Shown here in pieces: positions 23,601 through 36,326 of a DNA stretch of 64,000 nt (position 1 is the first letter of the stretch; each line of letters starts with the position of its first letter). The position numbers and the translations under genes were made by a program. This stretch comes from Plasmopara viticola (Eukaryota > Oomycota > Peronosporomycetes > Peronosporales > Peronosporaceae): contig MBPM02000001.1 in NCBI GenBank assembly GCA_001695595.3, positions 2,666,001 to 2,730,000 on the forward strand, given 5' to 3'. A model generated the notes under the pieces. The model was not told the DNA's origin and made no database searches. It worked only from the letters and a program-made list of their open reading frames with translations.

Positions 23601-25469
23601 CATACCACTTCCACCGGCTGAACTAGCGTCCACAGTAGATAGATCTTTTGCTAGAGGATTTCGATAATTAGCTGTACACCAAATCACAGCACGAATGCCC
23701 AATATCATCGTGCGCAGCAGCGACTTAATGTCACGAACAATTGGTTCTTCTTCTGCTATTGAATCTGCAGGTCGCTGAACTCGCAGATGTGGCAATAACA
23801 ATGATTCCAATTTCTTCTCGTATGGTGTTTTGTGCACCACCTCTTTTGGTAGTAAGCTAGACTGCTTGATTTTATCCATTGCTCCTCCTTCCAAAAGATC
23901 GCTGCGATCTATGCTGGATTTGTTGCGTAACGTTGCGGCTAGAGCCACAGGCAAATTTGCTAGCGTCGTCCCAAACTTTCCAGAGATGATTAGCAAGATT
24001 CGAGACAAAATGTTTCGACCCTTCCAAGCGTCCACGTCCTCATTTTTAGCACTAATATCCACAAGGTTTAGTAGCAGCCGAATGCTTGTCGTCTGGATCG
24101 ATATGGGAAGCGTCGGATCGTGAATGCGCTTGCCGTAAAAATCCACAATGGAGCTTACTTGTGCCAGTGTGAGCATGTCTCGAACGTGGTGTATCATATC
24201 TGCTAGTGTCGAGTAGGCCAGTGGTCGAATCTGATAAAAGCTGCAACGACCTTTGCCGATCAGTACGTCATCATGCATGAGAAGCTCTAGCTGAGGATAA
24301 AAACCACGTCGAAACTCCGTCGAGATGATATGTCTCGCGGCCACAAAAATGTCCTTTCGCAATACAAAAGCATCTTTGGGACATGCAATTAGCAGTTTAA
24401 TCGTACTTTCACAAATTGCATCTTGGAATGGTCGCATAAGGTTTGCGCACCCACGCAACAAGTACGTCACAAAGGATAAAGTTTTGACCTGACAGTCCAA
24501 AAAATTCAAATATCGCGCCGGATGAGTCGTGGCAGCCGTGTCTCGTGCGCGTAATGATAGTGCTGACATCATTAATGGCACTAAAACTGGGATATAACTT
24601 TCAATATAACTCGGATAACACTGGAAGAGTAACATGATGATTAGAGGCAGCTCTGAAATTGTCTTGAATGATTCCAAATTACTGCAAAGCGATTCATCTG
24701 TAGTTGCGATGCTACCAGAAGCAGTAACTGTACTCGTGGCTGTAGCCTCTGTTGCTGATTTGGAAGAGTCAAGCACTGTCGTTGTTGCTGTTGTGTTCGT
24801 GTCGCCAGCACTGTCAGTTGCAATTGCTGAAGCTGTTGCAGTGATTAAAGTCGATTCCGTCTTCGCCACACTCTCCATCTCATTTTCCGTTTGTGTAGAC
24901 TCCTTCCCTTCGTCTACAACAGCTGTACTAAAAGATCCTGCGGTCTTTGAAGCAATCGGCGTTGTCGCAGCCGGGACGGAGCTGCTGGACTTGTGTGTCT
25001 CTGGTGGTCCGCTAAACTGCTTTTCCATAGTCGATTGCAGATTCTTGTACATGAGCTGGACAAGCTCTAAAAATGGTTGCACTTCATTGCGCAAGCCCGG
25101 GCGGTAGTTGCGGTGCAGATCGAAAAGTGTCTTGAGTGCGATAAGTGCATTGTCCTCATTGTCTTTTTGCAGGACCTCCATAAGAAGATGCAGCAACTGC
25201 GTCACGTATGGCCGCAGAGCCTCATTGCTTGGAAGTCGATTCAGGATCTGCAACAAAACCTTGCGACAACGGTTTTGCGTCGTGGCCTGCAGTTGCGGTG
25301 GCAGCTTCGTGTGCAGGAGTCCTTTCCAGACGGGAAAAAGTGCCTCAAGGATACGGCTAAGTTGTGGCGTATGCAGTATTTCGGCTCGACGATACAAGTC
25401 TACCAGTTCCTTGAGAACGGCGTCCGGATCGCCGTCCACTAGCTTCTGGCGCACCACCTCTACGTTCAT
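11660..25469 (-). CDS. TRA1: TRRAP/Tra1 pseudokinase scaffold, two exons, about 4575 aa
   Basis: Recruits histone acetyltransferase complexes (SAGA, NuA4) to activators. Exon 1 is 25469-17220 (2750 codons) and exon 2 is 17137-11660, across an 82-nt intron (17219-17138; GTACGT donor, GTGTAG acceptor) that keeps phase 0. An alternative CCCTAG acceptor further in breaks phase. The start is ATG 25469; a TTG at 25484 is ignored. HEAT repeats fill exon 1. Exon 2 carries FAT, FRB-like and PI3K-like regions and a FATC tail ending YPTWYPWL. The kinase domain is dead: at the place of the DFG loop it reads FSRRTGRVVSSEL. It retains MPFRLTRNL and GVQGPFSVGM, typical of TRRAP. Length exceeds yeast (about 3740) and human (about 3860), partly from an Ala/Gln repeat block near residues 1850-2060 and Ser/Thr/Ala-rich loops. 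Identity is firm. Confidence 0.96.
17138..17219 (-). other. TRRAP intron
   Basis: 82-nt intron, donor GAG|GTACGT, acceptor GTGTAG, with CTGATCTAAC as a likely branch region. Splicing joins CRIAE to LYPPSRAPQP, restoring the region that corresponds to the RLMSIFP segment of the animal protein. Confidence 0.85.
19290..19880 (-). repeat. Coding repeats in TRRAP, three Ala/Gln-rich units
   Basis: Within exon 1 a unit of about 46 residues occurs three times. Each carries Q-I-NAQK-AQ, then A-AQAQG, then a segment ending KAQ or NAQ. Examples are MQAQIRLNAQK, QVQIQANAQKLHAQ and QAQIQVNAQKVHAQ. Nucleotides are GCTTGxGCxTG-rich on the plus strand. The block sits between HEAT segments and should form a flexible or helical low-complexity insert. 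Confidence 0.85.
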
Positions 25470-25592
25470 CCCTCTCTGGATCAACGCTCAGTGATTGGCT
25501 GAATTACTACTTCCTCTGCTTTTTCTGGAAATTAACCAAATTATCTTCTTTTTTCAATCAACATTTAATGTTTCCGATTTACATATAATCGA
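25470..25592. promoter_or_regulatory. Short promoter of TRRAP
   Basis: 123 bp between the GT60 stop and the TRRAP ATG, both on the minus strand. A CCAAT pentamer in sense orientation lies at 25498-25494, 25 bp before the start codon. Upstream is an A/T-rich run. Promoter role is inferred from position. Confidence 0.4.
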
Positions 25593-26939
25593 CTAGTACG
25601 GCACGTAATGCACTTTGTTGCTTGCAATTGCGGCACAAAGTGAAAACTGATGAGTCGTGGATTCATTATAGGCCGCGCGAGGATCCACACCGGAAAATTG
25701 TTGCCACGCCTCCATAGATCGTTGACTGCCCAGCGTATAGGTGTCAAATTGCTCTAGCTGCTCGTCCTGGATCGACACGGGCAACCTAAGAAGCTGTCGA
25801 ATACGACGGTTGGCCTTGTCTATCCTACGTTGACGCTGCTTCTCGGTGTCATCACCAATGGATCCCGAAGGCATTGGTAGTGGAGTTTCCTTCCACTGAT
25901 ATCGAGCAAAGAACACGTCTTTGTTAGGTGCATAAAAGTCGTAACCGCGAGTCCAGAATCGTGTCGCTCGCGCGTACTCGTACCCGACTGAAATGTACGG
26001 CGTATGCGGATCCGAACGTACATCAACAAGTGCACGGGTTGGGCCAAAGTGAAATATTTCAGAATACTGGGTCTGCAACACCGGCGAATAAAGCGCAGCT
26101 CCTAGACGTGGCAAGGGCTCTGGTGCGCTAAATTCGACCACTGCATCGGGAGACTTGGAGTGTATGCGAGCTGAACACAGCACGAGCACGGTTGAATTAA
26201 CCAATCCGCGTAATTCAATAGCCCTTGGTGCAGCGCTCAGAATAGCCATGTCATTACCCACACTATACCACTGTTTCAGAAGCTCAATGTCCCAGTTCTT
26301 TGTAAATACAACAACCGCCGGGTCTACCGAGAGGTAAAAGTCGTTCATGAACTTGAGTTCCACCAACCCCTCGGCCACGTATCGAGCAACGGTGACTCCT
26401 AGTGCCCCCGACGCATCTCTTTTCTTTGCTTGAAGCTGCCCAGATTGCAGTAACTCCTTGCAGTCCGTAGGCATTAGCTCACAAAATTTTTGCACGCATG
26501 TCGATTCCTGCGTCAAATAGAGCTCCTCAAACACACAAAAATGAATTCGCGACGCAAGGTATGCTGTTGCACGTGCATCAATGAGAGACTGGGCGCACGC
26601 GTCGCTGTCTCGAAAATGGGTGAGCACCATCACGATTTGCTTATCGTTACGAAAGCCACGCATTTCTTGCTGTAAAAGACTTTGTGAGTGATTCATGTCA
26701 CTGATATTCGTCTGGTGAAGCATACGATGTGGAGATGCCGCGACCACGGACGATATGGCCGAAGGTAACTGCATGACCAGGCGCCAGGTCATCATGACGC
26801 ACAGGCATAGCACAGTGAGCACCACGCCCAAGATCGATCGCCGCTTTCGTACCAGCGCGACCTCCTTAGTTCCCAACTCCTGACCACATGGATGCAATTG
26901 CGAGAGTCCCAGTGCCGACATAGGCGTCTGAAACGTCAT
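25593..26939 (-). CDS. GT60-family GlcNAc-transferase-like protein, Golgi type II
   Basis: 448 aa from ATG 26939, one exon. Residues about 33-60 form one hydrophobic signal anchor after a basic KRR stretch, so the catalytic part should face the Golgi lumen. The family resembles the Skp1/mucin-type GlcNAc transferases (GT60). VMVLTHFRDSDACAQSL is the opening strand; YLSVDPAVVVFTKNWD corresponds to the family's metal-site strand, and SVGYEYARATRFWTRGYDFY to the acceptor-side hallmark (GEE-RLWTHGYDFY in relatives). The usual DSH metal motif reads DPA and the GEE motif reads GYE, so activity may be altered or lost. Gene order is tandem with TRRAP, which starts 123 bp downstream. Confidence 0.85.
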   Translation of the reverse strand: MTFQTPMSALGLSQLHPCGQELGTKEVALVRKRRSILGVVLTVLCLCVMMTWRLVMQLPSAISSVVAASPHRMLHQTNISDMNHSQSLLQQEMRGFRNDKQIVMVLTHFRDSDACAQSLIDARATAYLASRIHFCVFEELYLTQESTCVQKFCELMPTDCKELLQSGQLQAKKRDASGALGVTVARYVAEGLVELKFMNDFYLSVDPAVVVFTKNWDIELLKQWYSVGNDMAILSAAPRAIELRGLVNSTVLVLCSARIHSKSPDAVVEFSAPEPLPRLGAALYSPVLQTQYSEIFHFGPTRALVDVRSDPHTPYISVGYEYARATRFWTRGYDFYAPNKDVFFARYQWKETPLPMPSGSIGDDTEKQRQRRIDKANRRIRQLLRLPVSIQDEQLEQFDTYTLGSQRSMEAWQQFSGVDPRAAYNESTTHQFSLCAAIASNKVHYVPY

Positions 26940-27779
26940 AGCTGCTGCGAAGAGTGCGGAGTAAATAAGGACATGAATTTCTGAGCAAATTACGCAATAC
27001 TTTACTCAAATTAACATATTTATGTAAATCGATTGATTTAAATGGTCTGAAAAACCAAGCGCAAAAAGCTTATTGACCTATCCGCTGACCGCTAAAAAGT
27101 ACCACCACTGCGGTAGCATAGTACTTTATTTCGCAAATTACAATTTTTGTCGCCTCTTCCATAAATCAAATTCACCAACGAATCAGTTGTTGTTATTAGT
27201 GGTTTGTTAATACCCTCTAAAGAAAAGCTATTTTTAAATTGCCTAGCCACGTTTTGGTATCTAATTTTTTGCTTAGCAAGCGGCAGAAAATTAAACTTAA
27301 AGCAGTCGTAGGCGACATACAAACTCTAAGTCACGGAAAACTCAAGCCGCATATTTAAATGAACATTAAATGAAAAGTTAAGCTTCCTGGCCCAGAACGC
27401 CATGTCGGTGCACATGATTAAGGAAAGATGTTTGATTTTTCCCAATGTTGTTTGGAAATACTTTTGCTAAGTTTGTGATATGCCAGTCAATTTCCGATGG
27501 TGATATTGACGACATCGATATGGTCGATAACGATTTGATGATCCTAGATTACTTTTAGCCAATAATGTCTCTTGACTCCTAATGGTCATATGACATCTGG
27601 ACCTTGCTACTTCTTCTGAAGCTATGTAATTGCATATATCTATGGATAATACCGGTGCATATGTATTTTTAATTATATGGCGTAATGGCCGTTACCGGCA
27701 AACTTGCTTGTGACGACGATCACGTCAAATGACGAAGGTACCTATTCAAAAACATAGGGTTCGTCTTTTGGGTTTTCCA
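26940..27779. other. Intergenic, upstream of the GT60 gene
   Basis: AT-rich, no supported gene. The right part adjoins the chromodomain end of the minus-strand gypsy relic and could hold remains of its LTR. The stretch TTACCGGCAAAC near 27695 recurs near 48436. Confidence 0.4.
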
Positions 27780-30035
27780 ACAGAGGTCGATGAGTCTAGC
27801 ATTTTGCTTTATATACTCCACGGGCTCCCAAGTGGCTTTCTGCTTGATTTCACCCGGCTATCAAATTTTGTACTGCTGGTTTCCCTGATACTTACGGTGT
27901 TCAATAACGGCTTTAATGAGCTACCCCTCGGAACCGTCGGCCAATATGATCTTATTCTATTTTGCTGGCGCTTGAGATCCTCGCAATACGGCTTCAGTAG
28001 AGCACAAGTGCAGCTTCATTCTCGTCGATAATGTTAACTCGTAGGAATCTTTACGATCGAGAAGAGGCCAATAATCTTGACACAAGTTTCTTTGATTGAG
28101 CAAAACCTTTGTGACAAATCTTTTTCGTCGTGGTAGTATTTTCTGCGTTCTTGTGCTCGCTCATTCGGTCCTCTGTGACCTCAAGTAAAGTATCTGGACG
28201 AAGTAGATACTTTTGTGCTAATTTTTCAGCTTGTAGAATTATGGATCTGATGCCTTTTCATTCGGCATGGCAAACAAAAATATTTCACGGCTCGCTTCAG
28301 CGTTGATACTTGTTTAGTGTACCCATTCATTACAGGCTATCCCAGCCAAATACAGAAAGACATTCCACTCATTTGTGCTGGACTGATGACACCTCGGAGA
28401 TAGCCTCCAGAAAAACAGTTGGTTATTTCCGTAAATCCCTTCATAAAAAAAGCGAAAGCCGAATTGTGTCTCGTGCCTACATTAGACACGATTGCTTGCC
28501 ATGATCGAGCTTAATTTAGGTATCTCGGCCCGACACAATCTGCCATGATTTTTAATTAGTTCTTCATAAAGACCTGTGCAATTTCTGTAGTGTCGTCCGT
28601 TATATTCGTATCGATGAAGGTATCCCTGTAGTCTTAAACGATTGACGATCGCTGTGACATCACTGAATCCACTCCTGGTCATTGGTAAAGGCACGATGGA
28701 AATGTCAGCCCATTGAACTATCCTTAGATCGAAATATTTCTTTGCCTAGTCTTGTTGTTGCGCTAACATATTTCGCAAGTGTTTAATTTATTTCGTCATT
28801 TTCGAGCATTACTAATTTTGACGTTAGGCAAGATAGATTTTGTAAGGTTTCGGGTGGCCTGCCGGTACAGATTCGTGGTGAAATATACAGTTGTGAGGTC
28901 TCATCTTCACCTCTTAAAACTATTACCATTTTGTTTTGAGCGCTTTTCAAAATTTCTCTTTTTCAGCTTCGTGTTGTTACAATGTGAGCTTTTACATTGT
29001 TTTAGCGGATTATTCTCCTGTAACCTTGTCCGTTTGGATCGTCGTCACGATCTCGCACGTCTCAGCTGCTTCCAGTAGCCCTTGAAAGCTTACTTGGACA
29101 GCTTTACTCCCTAATTCCGAATTGTTTGACAATGTACCAGCCACAATTTTTATCCCAACGAAAATCCATTTGAACAAGAATTAAGTGTAGCAAGCTCATC
29201 GATTAATCAAACTATTCTGTGGTTTGTACTCTTCTGCATCAGGATCATCTCAATACTTCTCTCATCTGTTTTGACCGTAAATGATCAATCGAGAAGATAC
29301 ACACGTCATACTTTTAGCACATGTACGATTGTAGGTAGCTATTTCTCACGAACAGGGTAGTTTGGATTATTTTCTAGCCAGTTAAAGCAACTGGAAGCTT
29401 TTACTCTCCCTTCTTTTGCAACAAAACTCCTTCAATCGCAAACTTTAAGGCATTCATTTGGTGACTAAAAATTGTTTAAGAAATTGTGAAAGAGTAAGAG
29501 CAAAGGACAGCGTCAAGCGACCCTTGGGTTCAGTGAATTAGCTTGGCTGATCGTCCCAGAGTTTGACCGCTACTCGAGGACATTTTTGAAATTAGTGTCG
29601 TGGAGTGATCCTGCAAATCGCGCAAATGGCCTGCGGAGCCTTGAGACATAGACCGTGGTGTCTGAGAAGTGCTCCATTTGCTTTTGTGTCTTGGGCCCAT
29701 GCAATTCTGCAGCCTTGTAGAGGTCTAATTGGGTCCGACAAAGTCTCCTGGGCATGAAATTTTATCCATGCAAGACTAGCGCTGGGAGAACTTGATGCAA
29801 AGTTGTGCTCTTCACACCGATTGCGTACTCGGGGTGAAGCCTTGACGTGGTCTTCGACATCTTCACCTTGCGTGAACACGTAGACGTCGCCAAACAAGAC
29901 TTTCATCACGTCGCTGGATACTTAAAAGACCTTCTACAAAAGCCAAATAAGCGTACCCGGGCTTCCGCTGAGTCTTATGGAAGTGACTAGATACTCGACC
30001 AGACCATCTGGGGTCTGTAGCCTGGTATTTGCCTA
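27780..30035 (-). mobile_element. Ty3/gypsy chromovirus relic B (RT, RNase H, integrase, chromodomain)
   Basis: Read on the minus strand the order is pol. Reverse transcriptase remains run from 30035 to about 29570, with TPDGLVEYLV and VMKVLFGDVYVF matching the gypsy palm. An RNase H remnant lies at about 29310-29000. Integrase lies at about 28715-28150, with a PLPMTRSGFSDVTAIVNR core strand. A chromodomain-like tail lies at about 27940-27790, with HRKYQGNQQYKI and ATWEPVEYI. The last marks a chromovirus. Frames are broken by many stops and shifts, gag and both LTRs are not recognised, and the element cannot be autonomous. It faces away from relic A. Confidence 0.8.
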
Positions 30036-32990
30036 TTGGTGAATCCCGCTGTTAAAAAAACGAAGATGAACCTTTCACTAGTTATCAATTTGGATCTGCT
30101 TGGTTTAACTGAGCTGTTCCGTTCAGCTTCGTTGCATGGGAGAACAAAAGCTCGTGAGCCTTCAAACCCGTTTATACAATTTACTGAGTTCCTAACCAGC
30201 CGTACATTGTCCAAGCAGCAACTACCGCTTCATTTTACTCGACAACGACTGCAATACGAAGTTAAGATACAAGCTCAAATGGAAGTCTACATGAAACAGG
30301 CTGATGAGTGCTCTAAGTTTCTCGTCGCGTTTAGGAGCGCGCCGAAGAAGAAAGCTCCTACTGATTTTAAAGGTGGTTTTGACGAAGAGATTGATTTATG
30401 GACCTTTGCAACAAAACATTATTTAGAAGCCAGTAAAGGCCACTTGATGACAGCAGAGTCGTCAGACTTCGTGACGCTTATCTCGTGTAATTTAGGCAAG
30501 ATCGTGGTGAATCGGTTCCATGCCTTTAAATATGACTGCGAGCGCATGTCTGCGCGTGACATGGTCACTGTTAAATATCAAGCGCGATTATGATGCAGGT
30601 ACACAGATTTCGAGTATGATGATCAAGAGCTGATACTTATTTTGAAGCAGGGAAGTTATCCAAGCTTACGTCTCAAGGTTTCAGGAACTGATGTCCCAGA
30701 CTTGATTACAATTCAGTGAATTAGAAAAGCAGGGTTGTATTGGTACGTGGTTCTCCACGTCGATGCGAGATGTCATGCATCCTGTTGTCCAATTTATTTG
30801 AATCTTGCTCACGATGCCCAATTATACCAATACTGTATTAGTATCACTAACACTAGTAGTGGTATGAAGTGGCTTCGTGAGCAAAATGACCAGAAACGCT
30901 CTTTGTGCTATAGAGAAATCAGATATCTGCACATTCATATGCACATTTCTTCGAGGGTAGTGAACAATCTATTTGTAACCAAGGTCGACTAACATCGTCT
31001 CAAGCTTGATCACTTCGAGTTCAAGTCACTTCACCAAGTCTTCGGACACACCGTTGAGATGTCGATAAACTTAAGGACAAGTCTTTCTTGAACGGCTTTA
31101 GATGCTGAAAGAACCGCCAACATATATGTCCGTCTAGACGGCCTGCTGAACAATGCAAGGCTCGCATAAATCACAGACACGAGATGTTTTGTTTTTATCG
31201 GTAAAATGCCACAGTGACCGTCAAGAAACGACACAGCTGACTTCCTATCACCAATTTCTGAGGATGATGCGTCACGACAAAGACAGCTTCAATGTCTTTG
31301 TCGTCAAGATGCATGATCGAGAGCACTGGGAGATTTAAGAATCAAGAATGTAAATCGCTACAGGTCACTCCAGCGCACACTAGTATGCGGAAATAGTATT
31401 TCGCAAAGAGCTTGCTAGTGAGACACCTTCAGTACTTAACGAATTTGAGCACAGAATCTTACCTTGGCCTGATGCCAAGTTTTCCGTTTGGCAAGCAGTC
31501 CTGAACAGCGCAGGACAATCCAAGAATGATCCAAAGAGATAGTTCAGGCAAAATTATTCGACCAAGTTTGCCTGCCTTTTCGGCGCCAAAATTTTGTGTC
31601 AAGAAGCCTGTAGGTTGGCGCATTGTGCACATTATCGTCAGCTACCTCTAGCGGCGATCTTGCCGGCGATACTAATGCCGCTTAAGAAAGACACCTTTGA
31701 CGCATTGTTCGGAAGGCATTGATTTTTTTTCTGCATGGGCCTATTTAACAATTACTCTCAGGTTAAATTGCGTAAATCAGATTTCCGTTTACCGCTTTTC
31801 AACCCCAGATGGTCTTTTTGCATATCTTGTCAAACCCTTGGGACTGAGCGAAAGCCCGCGCACGTTGAACGGCTTCTGCAGAATGTCTCTCGCGATCTAA
31901 GGGAGTGGTGAAAATCTACTTCGAAGACGCCTACGTGTTCTCACAAAGTGAAGGTGTTGCTTTCTACGTGACGGCTTTGACCGTGAATCCAAACGGTCTG
32001 AAGAACAGCAAATTTACATCGATTTGTTATGGTGCCAGTTCTGCCGTTATGAGATCCCATGCCCAAGAGACATTGTGGGACAAAAAGGCGTCCGAATGGG
32101 CCCCGACAAGGTTAAGACCATCACAGAATGGCCTGAGCCCAAGACGAAGAAGCGAATGGAGGGCTTCGTAGGCACTACAGTCTCAAGGTTTTGTAAGGAC
32201 TTTGAGCTATTTGCAAAACCACTCCACGACAGTGGTAATAAACTATGTCCTCGGGAGGGATCCGTCTCTCGGACGATCAGAAAAAGCTGCTTTACCGAAT
32301 TCAAGCGTCGCTTGACTCTCCCACCCGTTTTAAGTCTTCCGAACTTTTCGAAACCATTTGGTATACGAATGAACGCCTCAAATTTTTTGGAAGGAGGGGG
32401 TCTTGACTCAAAAGAAGGGATGGCAAAGCATGCAATTGCTTCTACTGGCCGGAAGATTAGGCCAGTCGACTTAGACTACCCTCTTTGTTTAAAGGGCAAC
32501 TTGCCATTATGCCTGTGCTAAAAGTATGCCGTGTGTATCTTCTCGATCGAACATTCACGGTCAAACGAATAACAAAAGTACTGAGAAAATCGTGACGCAA
32601 AAGACTACAATGCGCAGAGGAGCTCGATGGTTCAATGAGCTTGCTGAGTTTCAGCCTTTGTCTAACTGGATATTGATGAAGCTAACACCATAGCTGATGC
32701 AATGTCACGCAATCTGGACTTCGAGAGTAAATCTGCTCAATTTAGCTAGCAAGAACTTTTGGAGGCGGCTTCGGGCCGCGAGATCGTGGTGAGAGTCAGG
32801 ACGAACAAGGTTACAGTTGCTCAATCCGCAAAGACAACGTATGGATGGAATAGAGAGCGACAGTGAGCGCGGACTCAAGAAAAGAAACGTAACAAAGGCT
32901 CGGTGGTGTGAGCAGAGGGCGAGGACTAACCCGAAAAGCAAAGAAAACAAAAGAATATAGCGACATGGCAACCACAACCAATGCAGCTTC
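30036..32990 (+). mobile_element. Ty3/gypsy relic A (gag, RT, RNase H)
   Basis: A gag-like open stretch (about 30036-30593) shows FKGGFDEEIDLWTFATKHYL. Reverse transcriptase follows at about 31560-32230 with KPVGWRIVHI, FSTPDGLFAYLVKPLGLS and GPDKVKTITEWPEPKTKK, all gypsy hallmarks. RNase H and its connection follow, ending near 32725 with ADAMSRNLDF. The end shares sequence with relic B, for example the CGTGTGTATCTTCTCGAT block at 32530-32547, found inverted at 29288-29305. Integrase is absent, frames are interrupted, and no LTR is recognised. A and B are inverted relative to each other. Confidence 0.82.
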
Positions 32991-35900
32991 GGGATTATCG
33001 GTGCAATGATAATCCAAAGGCGACAGCGGCGACGCCGTCACTGACAACACCGAATTATTAGTGGAAAAAGCATGTAATTGGCTGCCATGCTTTAGTCGTT
33101 ATCGTGCAATGAGCAGCGAAATTAAGCTATGGACGTTTTTCACTTATTAGAAGCAAACACCCCGAATACCCAAGTCGCGGTTCAAGACTATTTCTAGCCG
33201 TTACGAAGATTGCCCAACACGACTAAAAATAGATGTCGCACAAAGAGCTTCAGCAATCCTTGTTTGCGCTCACCTGGCATTAGAATCGAACAACAAAAGC
33301 TACATTAAGTGATGGTATACTGTAGTCAGCTGCTTGACGAATATATATCCGGTGAGCTACATGTGAGAGTCTGCGACAGTCATAAAGTATAGTCACATCA
33401 GCACGAGAAAGCATCCTATAGCTGCGACGTTCAATTTTTAGCCGATTGAGACGCTCAGCTTGTCGAATACCGCCTGACCAAGTGGATTAGGATTTAGTAG
33501 AACACTGCAGTCACCCAACTGCGATATCTCTCGATGACCAACTAATATTGAAGCTCACTTAAAGCGACTTGATTAGATTGGTGTAGCTCACACTCGCGCT
33601 CCTCTCGGGAAAAGTTTGGTATACTTGAGTAAAATTTTTTTGCTATAGAGAGCAGCTGAACCTCAGAAACTCACATTTTGCGTATCCATGCGGTGTCGAA
33701 GCAGAGCATTATTAATATATATCATGAGTGTTTTTGTGAACAAGAATAAGCCCAGCATCTCATCAAATCACTGTTTGATACAATCTACGGTGGAGGTCCA
33801 AAAGATCAATTAAGTACAAGAGTACGGGTGAGCCAGAACGAGGGATAGGAGGCGCTGAGCATCTTTCGTGATGCACAAGAAAACGGCCGCGCGGACCAGC
33901 ATTCTCAGGAAAAAGCGATGGCGGCTAGTTGAGCCGCATATCTTGGCGAACTAGCTTGTCAGTTTAAACAGCATGTCCTTGGTACGCCATGGCCCCGCGT
34001 ACATGTGTCTGAGGTTAATGACTCGCCGGGATGCTCATCATCCTGCGCAATTTTTGGAAATTATTGCGGCTCATACAGCGAGCGTCGCTTTTGTAAAACG
34101 TCGAATGTAGCACTCTTAATTTGTCTTGTCCATACAAACTTTCCATAACGTCAAGTTTCGTGAGTGAACCTAAAAAATGCGGCAAGTTTAAACGCCCCAT
34201 GTTGGTAATTGCAAGAAATCAGTAATGGTAGTTATAGTCGATCACCAGTCTTACAATTCACAATGTTTGCGATCAGGTCTATCCGCATTAGGTTACTCTA
34301 CCACTGCAAGATGCAGCGCACCGCATTTACATCAGGCAGCTGATTGACGAAGCAGCAGCTTCTTTTTCGACTTTTGCGCGGAAGATTTAAGTGCGTAGAT
34401 GGCTGCGTGGTATCAAAAATTAATAAGTTTGCGGTCAGACTAGTCTTCAATAGAGGAAGTTGCGGTTTGTAAACTTAGGGGCTTGTTTTTTCCCTTTGAA
34501 CACGTTCGTGAGCTAAACATTACTATATGCGGATATAAGCTCGTATGCGGAAATCATGGTAGCGTCAAGAGCGCACCAATTTGTGTAAGTTATCGGATTT
34601 GATTCTTTTTTACTTGAAGGACTTAGCAATTAAGATGAAACTCATAGCTGATCAAACTGAAGCCGACAGATGCTAATCGGTGTTAGTAAAGAATGGGGCC
34701 CGACTCGTTATTGCGTGCTTGTCATTACTAAGAGCCAAGTAGGGTGTCACATGCGTTTGTTAGCACGCCCTTTCTTCCCGTCTGCTTTAAAGTGTGCAGT
34801 CAATGACGTTTTTGATCTGTTAAACAAGATTTGTATAAGGCTTTGCACAAGATTTCAAGGTCAATTTGAAGGCCGAGATCCAATTTAATTGACGCAGTCA
34901 GATCTTTGTATTTGAATAAGCTTTGGCGACGAATACTGCGGTATCATCCACAATGATTGCATCACAAGCAAAATGAGACGAGACATCGATAGTTTGCTGG
35001 ACAAGAACAAGAATTCTTGTGCAATCTTTAGCATAGGCAAGACCACTAATATTAAGTCTATCGGTGCCTGCGACGAGTGCAACGATTTTGCATGCTGGCA
35101 ATTCTCACAAAAGCTGACACACTTACGAGTCTAATGGGTGGGGCCAGTACAAGTCGAACAAAGAGTATTGTTTGCAGGAGTGTTTTTGCAGCCCAAGTGA
35201 AATTGGCAATATAATTCAATTTGAACTTGCGCGTAGTATGTAGCGACTATGCGTAGAGCTGTACAAAAGCAGCTAGCCGTCGAGCTGATCGCCATGCATG
35301 TAATTGTACGTAGTCTATTCCAGTGTTTTCGGTGTTGCTTCAATCGATATATGCAAGGTTCGGAGATGCTGGAGCAAGCTGTGTCGACTCGATTGCGTTC
35401 TGTATATAAAGCCATAAAGTAATGGAACCAGAGACTCGTCTTCAGGCTCGCACCTTATAATAAACAGAGTGTAGATTGGAGATTTCCAAAGCCCTCGCCA
35501 TCATCGACCCAAAACTTTCCGCAAGTCGCTACTTTCTTTCGCGCCTCTTAGAGGCGGCCACCGCGCTTAACATTTTCACGACACTTAATGACAGGGACTT
35601 TCCGTCAAATACGTATGCTGGCTTTCAGCCATTCTCGATCATGCGAATCTTGTTGCTAAACACTTCCGATAGTTGAGACGTCATATCTCTGTCTGCATTA
35701 GTTAGAGTCTGGGCAAGACCTCCGCCATCAGCCAATTGAATGGCGACGAGAAGCAAACTCAGAGCTATACTGGCGTTGATGGCCACAGCTTGTCCAGCCA
35801 GCACCGATACTATTTTGCCTCTTTGATGCAGGACGGAAGAGCAAATATAATTGTGAACAACGTCTTGTGGACGCATTTCCAGGAGCTAGTGACCCGTAAC

Positions 35901-36318
35901 ACCAAAGATCTCTACATCCACCAAAATTGCATTAAGTGCATTAGTGTCAATGTCTTCAAAACTGCTTCGACTAAAGCCCGATACTCGGGCGCGTAATCGC
36001 ATTATTTTGCTCAACTCGCGCCGCTCGAGTTAGATGTTGTGTCACTTCTGGCCTTCTGACCTAGTTAGAATATATAGTGAATAAATGGACATTAATTATA
36101 CTAGTTAATGGGTGGTTATTACGTGGTTGTGCTTGTGTTTGACCATGTGTCAGTCTTCTTGGTCCGGACCGTAATACAAATTCAGTTAGACAGCATATGT
36201 ATTTGCGTTCTTGAAAGACGGAGCGAATGCAATAAGTCACCTTGACTATGATGGTCTCTTGCATTGCGGGCGCAATGTAGTATTATAGACAACGGCAATT
36301 TCATTTGTAAATAGACTG
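32991..36318. other. Degenerate intergenic stretch
   Basis: 3.3 kb of mixed composition without a recognisable gene. The more GC-rich part at about 35470-36000 may be an old coding or transposon remnant, but no frame gave a family signal on either strand. Confidence 0.4.
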
Positions 36319-36326
36319 AAACTTTA
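36319..36326. repeat. Target-site duplication, left copy
   Basis: AAACTTTA directly precedes the left terminal repeat and recurs at 39176-39183 directly after the right terminal repeat. Confidence 0.8.

Noticed and set aside
24634..25107. 157-codon plus-strand Val/Ser-rich frame
   Set aside because: Antisense to a Thr/Ala/Ser-rich loop of TRRAP.
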